From the NCBI GenBank assembly GCA_024349245.1, contig JALDNG010000049.1:310001-374000 (forward strand): DNA of 64,000 nt, read 5' to 3'. The DNA is from Neodontobutis hainanensis. Taxonomy: Eukaryota > Chordata > Actinopteri > Gobiiformes > Odontobutidae. Shown piece by piece: positions 27,127 to 40,700 of the stretch. Made by a program: the position numbers and the translations under genes. Position 1 is the first letter of the stretch; every line of letters begins with the position of its first letter. The notes below the pieces were generated by a model. That model saw only the letters and a list, made by a program, of their open reading frames with translations. It was not told the DNA's origin and did not search any database.

Positions 27127-30100
27127 TCTATAATATACCCAGCTACTTGTGTCTCTGAACATAACTGTAAACGTTCAAGTTTTATTGTTATTTTTCCTAA
27201 TTCTCCTATATGTAACAGAGCTACTGTAAAATCCACACACTTTCATGTTCAGCAACAATGAAGACAGTTTTGTCTTGAAGTGTTGATTTTTGAGTGATTT
27301 AATGTGTCAATAACTGACACTTGGGGGACTTTGTATGCACTAAATAAGACTCCTCCCTTACTTCTAATTCTAATATGCCAACCTAATTGTGTAAGCTTAA
27401 ACATTTATTTGTTTCAATAAACAATAATCTTGTATTATTCTGGCGAGATCTGTAAATTTAAAAGCTCACAAATATCTATCTTGAACTGCTCTAAGCAAAG
27501 TATTCACGGTCCAAACCCTGGCTTTACCGACTCCTTGTGTCCAATGATGTGCCAGTACTGACAGGTCTGGGCGTGTTTTAGGTTTGAAGATGCAGCGTTA
27601 GACAGATAGTGCTGTGGAACAGACTATGTACATGTGGAGCAGTTCTATCTGGCAGGTTATGAAAGTACTGCGGAGGAGGACTTGCAGTCTGGGAGAAGAC
27701 TGTACGATGTTGGAGCCTGTTTTCTGACTCAACCGTCTGGCCAACATGCCTTAATATCAATGCTGCCATTCTTTCCTGTCTCATAGCCACACTGCTTCGA
27801 AGCCAGGTCATTTGTCATCATTTATGTCCTGTTTGCATTAGGGCTGTAGTCACATTGACAGCAGACTAATAAACAATAAAATCCCACTAAAGTCTCTATC
27901 TGTCCCCACAAGAATGTAATGACCAACACTTGAGTGCATTTCCAACAATTTTCTCTACTTTAATTTTTTATAGCAAGAATTATATTTATAAAACACTATC
28001 CTGTACATACCGATTGGCCAGACATAAAAAAATATGCTTTTTGTTCCCCAGTTTCTAAAACAAGTCAGCTGCTAGCCTGCTAGTCAGCTGCTTTCTTTCT
28101 TTCAGGTTTGCACTGTGTCTGTCAATTAAGCCTGTTCAAAATGGAGCTAGTGCAGTGAAATCAAAACATATTGGTTATTTTTATTGTGTGAATCAAGCAT
28201 GGGTTCAGAATGAAAACCATCACTTCAGGGAAAAATATGTTCAGTTCCTGGTAAACAAAATTACTTCACTGTCTACCAACACTGTGCTATTTATGTCAGA
28301 CATTCTAAGATAAATCATTTTGTTATAGAGAGATACTTTTTATTATGCCACTTCATGTTTTTTTCTCTCTGATGGGATGACAGTGGTGTGTTTACGGATA
28401 GAAATTGTTTTTGATATCAATTAGAAGCTTTCTGCATCTGTCAGTCTCCCTAAATTGGTCAGCCGTTGCTGGAATATATAAAAAAAGTCTAAAGAGCTCT
28501 GTTATTACCACCACCTTACACACATTGTGGCTTTAAGTGTCACATAAAAGTAATGAAGCACACACAACACAATAACTAGGTCACCTTGTAATAGAATTTT
28601 AACATTCGCAGTGGGTTGTTAAATTTAAAGAGAGTCAGACAGAACTTGCAAAATTCACCTACTCAAAACTTTAAGAAGACGTTTAAAAGAGAATATGAAT
28701 TTTTCTGCTGGTTCTGCCTTAACCATCCTCTTTTGTAGCTTTTGCACTCTGGGTCTCTTTCAATATTTACATGTGGCAGGTGTTTCCATATTCAGTGAGG
28801 GTCTTGCCCCAGTGGGAATGGGGTGAATACATGGGTAATAGGCACATACCAAGGTAGAGTTTGGCCTTGCATCTGCAGCAGGCCCAGGGGATCTAGATGA
28901 AGGGGATGTAAACTCATGTGTGTATTTGCTGGTGCAGTCCTGGCACAGCTGTATTGGGTTGTGGATATGTATAAGTATGTATTTGTGTGTGCACTTAGGG
29001 GAAGGGCTGCTGTTCCAGTCTGCTGCCTGACAGACAGTCTCTTGGTTAATGAGCAGCTGTTGGCCATCACTATTCATGAGCCCTGTCACTCACCTCCTCT
29101 CTCAACACCCCAGCACCTGAAAAAACCCCAGTCTCTCATTACAGCACATGCAAAGGTACTACACAAAGTCGCTCTATAAGAATCCTGCCATTTCTATAAC
29201 ATTTATCTAATTCGGAGTGATGTAAAAGCGGACTGTAGCTTGAGTCTTAACTAAATCAAGCAAAGCTGTTTGATGTGTCCTTGAGAAAATGTTCAGGGTA
29301 GGCGCTTGGGTTTTACAACAGACCACACACAATGTGGGTTTGTCAAAAAAAACTCTAATGCACACATGACAACTGTTCTTAATGATTCATGTTCTACTCA
29401 ATCTTTAATTTGGGTTTCTACCAGGCTACAACCTCTCCATTTTAAGTAACTGATTTATTCATTTTAGAAATTATAAGTTAGTACACCACTAGGTAAACAT
29501 TTTGAAGCAAACATTAATATGAACATGTTGAAAATTAAACACTTGTGACCTTTGAGGGAACACGTAAATATATTGATTGCACAAGTTGTCTATCTGACTA
29601 ATTCTTGATATTATTGTCGAAGAAAATCTTTTTGACGAATAAATATGTTCTTGCACATGCAGTATATCATTATATTAAAACTGAAGGCTGCAACATTTTG
29701 AGGCAAACAAAGGGTCAAAGTATTCTGGGACAGCACTTTAGACAGGAGACAGGAAAAAACGAGTGACAGCTAAAATAATTTTCTGTTGCAAATGCAAAAG
29801 TATTGCTCCATGTCTCAGGTTGGATTTGAATTATTAAAGCATAGCAGAGTCAGGCTCAGTTGTGCTCATTACTGGGAAACATATGAAAGCATAATTCAAA
29901 CAGTGGCACCAACAAGTGGAGGAAATGAGATGGATTTGTAGCCAGTGAGTGATACCTGAGCCTTATCTATTCTTTCTATTCAACTACACGGATTATACTA
30001 CAGTGGCAATTTCATCCCAGTGGCAAAAGAAAAAAAAAATCCATCTCCAAAAGCTATACAATGTCAACAAAGGAATCTTGTCTGTATAAAATGGGCCTTT

Positions 30101-33100
30101 GAAAAGCAACGTGTTTCCTACTTTACTTTGCCATGGCTCACTTCTGCCCAGCACTATTTATAAAATGTCCAGAAGCTGGTGAAAGAAAGTGAAAAACTGT
30201 GTGTCACATTCCCTGACATTGACTAACAACCCTGCTAGTACCATTAGGAGCCGAGTGCAATGATCATTTAGTGATGAAGAGGGATGGAGTGAGTGAGTTA
30301 AAGGTGAAGAGAGGTTGTGGATTTTTTTTGCATTCAGGTTGGCTGACAAATGTAGCCAGTCACATAAAGGTGAATGGAAATGACTACTTCCCCTGGTATT
30401 TTAACTGAGGTCTGCCAGTGAGTACTTGTACAACTGGTTCACTCAGTCTCTGTCTGTGTAAAACTCTTTCCTCTGCAGCCTCTTCGGATTTATTGAGGAA
30501 AAGAAATCATCTTTATTGAGCAATGGGGTCATGTACTCTAAAGCTTACATTCACTTGCAAACAAATCAAACACACACCAAACACACTTCCCCTGGGTCTA
30601 TTTCTGTTGTATTTCAATTCAGGGCTAAGTTTGTTCATTAACACTATCTGCACGGGAATTTTGAGCAGCTGTGTGAGTTAGAATTGGCATAATTGATTTA
30701 TACAGCACATTCCTGTCGACCTTGATGAAGATCTAGTTCTCATTCTCTTCTTCCTTTCTCAATACTTATGAATTTTAATAATTTCTTATGGTAATGACAT
30801 TATTACATATAATATTAATTTTATATAGTACATTCTGCACTTTTCTTGGTATGTTACGTAAGTGCAGTTTAAACCTATTGTTGGTAGAACCAGCTGGTTG
30901 TATGGTTGAGGTGGAGGGGTGCTTTTGAGCTTTAAATCTGTGTCTAACACGTGGGGCCTTGGAGACTCAGACCATCTCCATCAGGCCAGCGACTTCTATC
31001 ACTGTGCCTCATCTCAGAGTCATTTTTTCAAACTGGTCAAGTAATGTTAGCTTTGCAGATAAGGGCATCTGACTCAAAAGGCATCTTCCAAAAAGAATTC
31101 CCCCACCCTTTGAGAGATAAAGGGGCTTTAGATGGGACCTGGCAGGAGAGGCGCCTGCATGCACACTAATAAGAGGACCCCTGCCAGCAGCAAATGATTT
31201 TAACATCTCAGACAGATTCATATAAGCCTACGCACCAAGAAGAGTGTTTTACACAAGCTAAAGATGTTATTAAAGATCTGTTATTCAAAGTCACTCACAC
31301 AATGTAAGATGCTAAAATGAGTGCACACACCGACATTCTGATTTAGTGTGTCTGTGGACATTCTCAGTCATTAGGATATAGTTTTGAAGAGCATGTAATT
31401 CCTAGTACTAGAAACATAACCATGCTATATGACCAGATGCCCTTTTATTCACATCAGTGGTGTGGAAGACCCTTGTCCAGCCTCATCAACTGTGGAATGG
31501 ACTCTGGATTTGGATGGATGTGAGTGGGAGGCCAAGCAAAATTCCCAGTTCAAACAAATCTATAAAATTTCCAGCTGACTATCCTTCATTAATTCCAGTG
31601 TCTGTTCATTTTAGATGGTAACTTAGAGACATGTCCTCCAGTCCTACAGCTTACTTCAAATAAAACAGAAACTGAAAAAAATGATAAAAGAAATTGCTTG
31701 ATGGAATATCTTGTTTCCATATGCAGGTGGCACTAATGCACTCCTGTGTTACACAATAATGCCCCAGCTCAGCTCAAGTCATTACAGAGTACTTGTGAAT
31801 AGTAATGTACTCTGCAGTGGGATTAGCTCAATAGCATGTTATTTTCTGATCTGTAAGATGAGGCATTTTGCATAGAAATGATCAGTATCTGACACAGATA
31901 ATGTTTTCAGATTACAGTTTAAAGATTTACTGCTGTGTTAGAGAGATACAATTTTAAATATTCTATATTTATTGTAGACATTTTTAAATGTCAATTTTGT
32001 ACAGCACCATGGGAAGTTCAGAAATTGCATTTCTTTTGAATTGTGGTTATGACTTCATGCAAATGTGAAACAAATAAGCACTGAAATATAAATAAATCTC
32101 AGAAAGCAGTATTATATGTTTCAGTATTAAAAGCGTATTATAGTATTATCTTTATCAAGGGAGTAGAAATGCTCATACATTTTATGCAACAATTTTCCAT
32201 TACAGTGTGTGTTGAAGGATTGCATTGTGAGCATAATGCAGAATCTCTCAGAAACGGATGAGCATTTCCATGGGAGCTCTGCTAAAGCTGAGCTCTGTGC
32301 TCTGCAGGATCCAGGGCTCTTCTTCTTTTTTTTGCTGAAACTGATTCCTATAGTTCTTTCAGAATTGCTGTTTATATAATTTTCAGCTGCAATCTCAAGT
32401 AATAATTACAAACCTCCCCGTTTGCCAACTGTTCATTTCTACCATGTGTTGGAGGAGACACAATGTCATAGTATCAGCTGGTATTAGAGTTAGGGGAAAA
32501 GGGCAGCACAGTAATGTAGAGCATTGTATTGACTGCTGCACTGCTCCAGCGCTTGATCATTATTCTGAGGTACTGGCAGCACATGACCTTTCCTGGTTAA
32601 GAATTAAAATTCAACTAAATGGAAGACAACAGAAAAGAGGGGAAACCACATGCTAACCTTTATTCTGTCACCTCTGTAACCTTGAGCAATGGGCCCCAAA
32701 GGGGATAAGTGTCTTCTACTTCAATGTGCAGAGACAATAAGCTTCAGAGTGTTGTTCAGTGTTGGTGAGCTGCTGTTGCGGAAAAAGGGAATCGTTATTT
32801 TGTGTGATTGTGAAAACAGCACAAGTATGAGAAGGAAGTGGTAGAAGGGATATGATGAAATAACAAAAGCCTTTTAAGTAAATAGCTGTTAGTCATTGTT
32901 TTAGATGTTTTGTCATCTTTCATCTATACACCAGTTATTTCATTGGTGCATCTATTGTCACATTTGCACAAATCATATTTATTTCATATATTTTTTGTGT
33001 CTCCTCCCCATTGTTTATAAATCAAACAGGCCTATATGAAAAACTTGAAGCAAAATTGATCCCTGCATCCTTGTAAATGTTGCAAATCTATAATTGACCC

Positions 33101-33586
33101 AGTCTGTGATATAATTCACATTCCTTGTTTTTAATTGACATCCATTTTTGACAAATACAATTGTTTTTTTTTCATTCATGTTGTTTCTCACAACCTCCTC
33201 AGAAAACTGTACAATTTATAAAATTAGAACAACAAACATTATACACAAGAGATGCAGTGTAAAATAGGACACAAAGAGAGGAGTTAATTACTGGAGTGTT
33301 TAAATGCAATGAAACAAATAAAATTACTGTGATTTGCCTAATTACACATTGTGTGCACACATGGTATTGTTTGTGCTGAAAGTGAACTGGCTGTAAAACA
33401 GCATTCACATCCACATGCAATTCTGTAATGGCATACAATTGTCTTTGCTTTAAACAACACACAATGACCCAGAGCTGCTTCACAGACAATAAATAATGGA
33501 GATGTAAAGAAATAATAGCACCTGTAGCAATATGCCTTAAATGTACATGTAAGAAAAACAAAGAAATGTATTTTGAAGCAGATCTA

Positions 33587-34609
33587 TTTAATTTCTATCC
33601 TAATAGTATAATTTGCTATTAGGGAGACAGACTTGAATTTAATGTCAAGCCTCTCAAAGGAAAACATACTCTGAAATATTTCTAGCTTTTACTGGACCAC
33701 TGAAATGAAAACCAATACCTCCAAAAGAAGAGCAATGTTTTGTGCTCCTAAACGGTAATCACTGCCTCATCTTTTGTCCTATATTCCCGCTCAGAGAATA
33801 GTTTTAGCACCACTGAAAAGAAACACATTTAAATTTAAAAAATGAACATATGAACATAAGAGATGAAAATCATCCTGTCTGGAGTGAGAAACACACATTA
33901 TGAAATCATCTTTATAAATGAGAATTGTTCATTCAGTGTGCTCTTGAATTATCCTCAGTCCAGTCCATATGCAGTACCATTTCCTATTGAAAGGGCTCAA
34001 AAAAGCATATTATTGAAGCAAAGAGCGAAGCTGCCCATGAGGAAAACAACCTTATCCATTCAAGTAAGTGTTGGGTTCAGTAACTATCTACGCTTATTGA
34101 ATACTAATCAAGGTAATTCTCTGCCGTGGAAGGGCAAAAAGGACAATTTAACATTCTTGAACAGTGGAAATTAATTCTGGTGCTGGTGTTGAATTAATAT
34201 GTGAGGCTAGTTCCCAACTGCAATACAACTGTCTTTGTATTTTTAAATTAGGTAGTTTCAATTCAGTATCTATAAGGTCCCATTTAACTGACCCATAACA
34301 CAGTTCAGATACAGTGGTCTTTGTCAGGCAGTGTAGTTCTTGAAAGTCTTAAGGATAAATTACAGCACACTCAAGAAGAGTGAGAAAATAAACACATACA
34401 ACCTAATATATATAATTGCAAAATTTCCCTTTGGTAAATTTTTTCTGTTTCAGAAATGTCCCATTTGTTGGTGTCCTCCTTTGCAGTAAACTGTTAGCTA
34501 TCAAAGAAGCTTAGATATTACCACAGATAGGACCATAACATAATAAATATTGCTAGTGGTCTTTTCACCAAGAACTTGCATGACTTCTTTTGTCCATTGT
34601 TGCATGTAG
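33587..34609 (-). other. Probable collagen 3'UTR
   Basis: Follows the TAG stop at 34,612-34,610. Scanning the minus strand from the stop to 33,600 I find no AATAAA (TTTATT on the plus strand). The first ATTAAA variant is at 33,592-33,587, about 1.0 kb past the stop, with a TATAAA-like variant earlier near 33,911. The true polyadenylation site is undetermined, so the left limit is a guess. Confidence 0.35.
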
Positions 34610-34756
34610 CTAACCACTGAAGCATACTCGTCCGACTTGGAATCCAAACTTCTGATTGCTGTTGCCAAAGTCTGCCGGAGCCACATCTATAATTGGGAGC
34701 AACTCTGCAGAAGCAGAGGCAATTTCCAGCACAGTCCTTTCCTGGCCTTTGCGGAA
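34610..34756 (-). CDS. col5a3: col5a3 exon 67: C-propeptide end and stop
   Basis: A 147-bp exon beginning FRKGQERTVLEIASASAELL and ending DFGNSNQKFGFQVGRVCFSG, then TAG. It forms the C-terminal core of the fibrillar C-propeptide; the final Cys (CFSG) makes an intrachain disulfide in this family. The acceptor is TTTCAG|TTC. The ending differs from the CFLG/CFMG ends of COL11A1/COL5A1. Confidence 0.96.
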   Translation of the reverse strand, partial: FRKGQERTVLEIASASAELLPIIDVAPADFGNSNQKFGFQVGRVCFSG

Positions 34757-37700
34757 CTGAAAGGGAAATAAAACAGCCATAATTAGAATGTACTCTGTTT
34801 TAGGCCCAATGAGTACTGATCCCCTGTGTACTGTCTGCCAGCACTGACCTTGCATCCATCATACACTGCATGGATAAACGGGCTTTTGCTTTGTGTTAGC
34901 TCCTCATCATTGCTGGCCCGGAAGCGGAGGGCGCGCTGGTAGGAGAGGGAGTTGCTGTCAAACCACCCTACCGAGTTCTGACAGGTGTAGGTGAAGCTCT
35001 GTTTGGCTGTGGCACTGAGTAGTTTCAGGAAGGTCAGCTGAACTACATGTACAGGGTTCCCATCCCTGTCACTGTAGGTGAACTAAAGGATATAAATCAA
35101 GAAAAAACATGAATGAGATAGACTGCATGTTAGCAGAAAAGATCTATAAATCTTTAATAGAAAATAAAAAGAATAATGTGCATTAAAAAGACCATTAATA
35201 TTGAGTAATATCAACAATGTATTTGTGTAGATTCATTTTAAGACATTAGGTTCACAATTATTAAAAACAAATGCTGATGTGAAAATTATTGAGGAGCAAA
35301 TAATATTTATAAAAATCATGAACATCCTCTTATTTAGGGCATCTTATTTGGATGATAAGAATGCCCAACATTTGGAACCAGGCAAAGATTAATGGAAGGG
35401 GTGCAGGTGAGATTTGTTTATTTACCGGCTTGCCTTTCCTGTACTGGCTGTACCAGCTTCCTGGCTTCTCTTTGTTCCAAGCTGATAATTTTACCTAGAA
35501 GGAAGAGAGGGAAAATGTTGGGTAAAAATCTTGTCTCAAAAATGTTCAGTGGTTAAGTGATTTGAGGTGTAATATAACGTGACAGGGTTTGCTTTGTAAA
35601 GGCTGATAGTTACCATCTCAATCCTTTTGTCCGGATAGAGACAAGTCTCTCCATCAGCTGTGAAATTACAAAAGACCTTGATAGAGTCTTTGTGACAGCC
35701 CTGGTTCGGATCTATCCAGTAGTCTCCTACAAAGTGCACAGAGAAGAGACGTCAATCAACATTAACCTAATGTTTGATGGTGGACACATTGAACGTAATA
35801 AGATTATTAGATAATTTGCTGCAAATCGGGCGAATGAGTGCATATCTAATAGAACAGTTTTACCGTTATTGTAACTAGGTTGGACCATCATGAGCTCTTT
35901 GCAAGTGCGGGCAGGGCTTTCAAAGGTTCCTAGGGGCCGCCTCATCAGCTCAACTTCAGTTTTCATAGAGGCAAGTGTGGCAAAGACTTCCTCCATCCCC
36001 TCAGCGTCCTCTAGAGGCTGGTCTCCTTGGAGGAACTCCTCATCTGACACCGCTGTTCTATCCGAGTGCCTTTTTTTCTTGCGCTTGCCCTCCCATATAG
36101 GTAGGGGCTCGACTATTGTTGCAGGGGGTCCCTAGAGGCAGCACAAAAAAGTGAGGCTAAGAAAAAAAAGCCAAAGTAGCTTTCAAAGCCGTCTTTTAAG
36201 GAACCTACTGGTGGTCCAGGTGGGCCGGCAGGGCCTGTATCTCCTCTGGGGCCAACAACACCCTGTAAAATACAAAAGAGGTCTGAGTCATTTATCTTAC
36301 ACCTGAAGCCCTCTCACATTTGGCTAAACCTCAGCCTCATCCAAGCAGATATGAGGTTATTTTATAGGATTATCCAGCTGTGTGCATCAGTAGTCTATGG
36401 TCAAAGCCCTGGCTTTCAAGACACATTATAGTGTTTTTCATAATATCACAGCAACAAAATCCTATTAAAAGGCCCAATGGAAAAATCACTCATAAGCCAA
36501 GCATGGCAGTACAACAGGCTTTTCGCTCCACAGACATGCAGTAAACACAGAATAGCACAATAATAAGGCATGGTCGTTTCAAGCCAACAAACTTATTTTC
36601 TCTCCCTTACACAGCATTATGTTCCGAGCAGCTGCTGACCAAGTTGAGGCGTGAGCACAAAAATAAGATGGATTACTGAACTCACCGTGTCTCCCTTTGA
36701 TCCTTTCTCACCAACTGTACCCTGGGAGCAGAAAAAAGTGTGTCAGAGAACAGCCAACACTTCTATAGGAGTAAAGCAGATAGAAGATCCTTTTTTTTTT
36801 TTTGAGGTGGACCGGGGTTAACGCATCTTCATTTTTTAAAATCCTATTCTTGTTACTTACTGATAATCCAGGGGGTCCTGGTGGGCCAGTAGGACCATGT
36901 TGTCCATTCACACCCTGCATACATAAAAGCATATGATTTAGTTGAACCAGATTTTCACTGTGTACAAAAAGAGTAAGGAATTCATTATCTACCCCTTCTC
37001 CTTTAGGTCCTTGTGCGCCTTGACTGCCTGGTAAGCCTCTGTCTCCCTTTTCACCAGGTTCTCCTGGTGGACCAATTAGTCCGATCAACCCGCCATGCCC
37101 CTGCACACAGAAATGCTTCAGGATCATTGCTTCACAGGGATTTGGTCCACAGTGTCGATGGCTGCTACATCTAAGAACCAACCTTTTCTCCCTTTATTCC
37201 AGGGTCTCCTTTTAGTCCTGGAAGCCCTGGTGGCCCCTGCAAACATATCATAACAGTGCTTCACACACTTAATAAACAGTACACATGTTTTAAAGGCACT
37301 CAATCAAATCTTATTTAGTATTCAGTTTTAACATCTTACTGTTGGCCCTGGTGGTCCAGTTTGGCCTGGTGGCCCATTCAACCCTTGTTCTCCCTGAAGA
37401 CAATTAGAGATCATCAAATTATTGATCAACTCCCAGAACAATACTGTAAGTAATATCATCAGAAAAGGCCCTAATGCCAGTCACCCAACATACTGTCATG
37501 GGAGAAATGCTAGCAATAGAATTACCTTTTTACATTTTTATGTGATTATTCACAAATAGAAATTCAAATCCTGCAATGTTTTTGCAGATGGATGCAGTTA
37601 TATAGTTGTACCAAACTAAATGGTTTAAAAGTGTATAATGCTCTAGAGTGCACTGACCGAAGAGCCTGGAATGCCTCGCAGCCCTTCAGGACCATCCCTC

Positions 37701-40700
37701 CCTGGCTGTCCCTGGGCTCCCACTGGGCCTGTCTTTCCAGCTGGACCCTGGGGTCCTGTTGGGCCCTGCAGGAAAAAAAAATCATCAGGGATTTAAACAA
37801 AATGGGTTTACAAATAGCTTACTTTGTGTAATTATTGAAAAGAACTTTTATTGACAAAAAGGGGTTCTTACTTTTGCTCCCTTCATTCCCTGCTTCCCTT
37901 CCTTTCCTGCTGGACCCACATGACCCTTGAAATAACAACAATGCAAAGTTGGTAACCTGAGTTTTCCACTATAAAGTGTTACAGTAGACACACAAAATAA
38001 ACCCTAACCCGCCGTCCAGGTGGACCTGTGGGGCCTGGTTCTCCAGATGCTCCTGGGGGTCCCTACAAAACAGTTTTTATTTTATTTGTTTTTTTAAATC
38101 AGAGACAAAGACAAAGAAAAACAGTAAAAAAAACTACTCACAGCTTTGCCTGGTTCTCCATTGTCTCCTTTTGGCCCTACTACACCATCTACTCCCTGGG
38201 TGAAAAGAATATGACCAATTATCGAATCAAAGAGAAATGTATATAACAAATATATATGCCACTTACATTGACACCAGCTTCTCCAGGAGGTCCTGAATCT
38301 CCAGGAAATCCAATGGGACCCTAGACGCATAGGCAGCAAAAGATTGTCACACGCACAAATTAAGTTATATCGACATGAATCTAAACTGGAACTATAGAGA
38401 CACATACTATGTGGCCTTTGGGCCCATCCTCCCCTGGTGTTCCTCTGGGTCCTGGGGGTCCGGCTGCTCCTGGAGGACCAGTGTCACCCTTCTCCCCAAC
38501 GTCGCCTTTAGCACCCTAAGAAACCAGACAACAAAATGTCAATAATTAAAAAAGACAATAATGAAAAAATTAAGAGGAAGTATGACTCACAGCAATACCA
38601 GGTTCACCAACAGGCCCCGGGTTCCCTGCTTCTCCATCCTCACCCTGGGAAAGAAAAAACATTTACATGTGTCCCGGCATTTGTTCAAACGCATGCTGTT
38701 TTGTTGCTAATGGCTAATGCTGACCTTCTCTCCAACAAGTCCAGGCTGACCAACTCCTCCGGGCAATCCTGCATGGCCCTATGGTAAGAGGAAGACAAAA
38801 AGTGTAAAAATAAAATAAATAAAGGGGGACTAGTTTGAAATATTCATCTAGCTTATTGAATATTTTTGTTTGTTTGTTCGTACTTTTACTTGTAGACTGC
38901 TGAAATAAAAAAACAAGGGAAAATACTGAGTGCTAGGTTTGGTATATGGACAGTCTCTGACTCACGCACTAGGGTGGGTCACATTGCCCCGATCTCAGTC
39001 CGTTTGGTTGTGTGTGCATGTGTGCATGCGTGTTTGAGTGCACGCATGTTAGACAGAGTTGTGTGCTTTGTGTTTTGAGAAAAGCTGAATAAAAGCTAGT
39101 CTCTGCTAGAGTGCACAAACATGAGAGCCCAGTACATCCACTCCTGCTGTCAACCACTTGCCTTACACCTACTCACCTGATTTTGTTCTATCCCACCATT
39201 TCTGTATCAATCCATTTATGGATCTAACCATCTCAACACTACTGTATTTCCACGCTGCCACTGATGGAGCACTAGCTTGGCTCAGTAGTGAATAATTGAC
39301 CAGTGAGAGAGGCTGCAGAGAGCCTGCCATTACAAAAGGTAAATATAACTGGCTCTCTGGGATGATAGTCTAATATTTCTTAATCATTTATAGAATGGTA
39401 AATATAACTCTCTCTCTGGGATTACATACTATTAAATATTTTAAGTTCCAGAAGTGAAGGGGGTTTAAGGCAGAAAAAGTGTTTATGCTTAGAGTAGAAT
39501 TGGTTCTTTTATTCAAAGTAGGATAATTTAACTTTTATAATTAATGTAATAATGGTGAAATACATTTCAAAATAGTTGAAACTGAAATGATTTAAATAAA
39601 TTTAAATAGTATATTAAAGTGAATTTGTCAATTAATCACGTTTGATATCAACGGTAAATGCTTTGGTTTTGGAATGGTTTTAGAAAACAGTATATTTCAT
39701 ATATTCAAAGTTAATACGTGCCAATCTAGTTATAATAGGGATTTGTATTTATTAAGGGAAAAAAGGTTACCTCTCCACCAGTGGGACCTTGTGGCCCTCT
39801 TGGTCCATGTTGTCCCGGGGGACCCTGTGTAAACATAATTCAAATACATTGATGATGATCTCAGTAAAGATAGTTTATAGTTTAAGCAGTGGCTGTTTCC
39901 TTCTGAATAAAATGGTACCCTCAAAGTGCCCTCAAATCAATGATTATTTCAGTAGTGACATGATGAAGATGTCCAGACAGGTCATTACCCTCAATATGAC
40001 ACAGGCTGTGATTCTTCCTCATTTTTCCAGCCCAGCTCTCCATCTTGATTCCACACGTATTAATAAAAAAGATCTAGTCTCTGATGTGCAAGACCATTTT
40101 CTCGCAGCCAGCTACTACATGTGATTTTGACTCTACTGTTACAACCAAGCAATTAATCCTAGCTGCTCTCTGTTTCAGTTTCAGCTGTGTAGATGTTGAG
40201 CAGTGCACTGAATCGCTCTGAAGTGATTTTCGTGTTTTAAAGACACTGAGCTAGAAAGACAATGTGCCCTGCTAGACACAGTGAGGGACTAGAGGAAACA
40301 CATATCCTTCAGACGGAGAGCTGCTTGGGAGAATTCTGTGATCCGCAACACTCACACATGAATGAAACTTCCCCACTGAGTCCTGAGTGTCTCTTGTGCT
40401 CTTTTTCTCTTTTGTTTTGGTTCCATTTTGATGCATTCCCTCCCTAATCTGGCTGTGGAGAAGAGAGGCTGTAGAGAATCTTGTTGAGCGTGTGTTCATG
40501 GTTGACAGCGTTGTGAGATGACTGTCACAAAGGACGATGCTCATTAGACAGCCAAGGCTGAGGCTAATCTGATTAGCAGCTGTCACACTGTCTTCCTGCT
40601 CACAATCAGTACGCCGCCTCTTCCTTCCACTCCATTGCTCCACTGTCCCCTCTCCCTTGCTCTTTCTTTTTACCTTCTAGTTTTTAAATACTGGACGACC

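Larger units (their letters stand above)
17031..34609. other. Intergenic region between olfm2 and the collagen 3' end
   Basis: About 17.6 kb with only short ORFs and no recognisable domain, no spliced gene and no RNA gene that I could support. It contains a SINE (21,466-21,820), another interspersed repeat (25,244-25,380), an A-rich tract (about 26,135-26,160) and a CTCF-like motif (27,114-27,126). The 34.6 to about 33.5 kb end presumably carries the collagen 3'UTR. Because col5a3 and olfm2 are co-oriented, enhancers for either could lie here. Confidence 0.65.

Noticed and set aside
33863..34174. 103-codon plus-strand ORF downstream of the collagen
   Set aside because: No recognisable domain, AT-rich, opposite the probable collagen 3'UTR, and no splice or promoter context; length is within chance for this composition.
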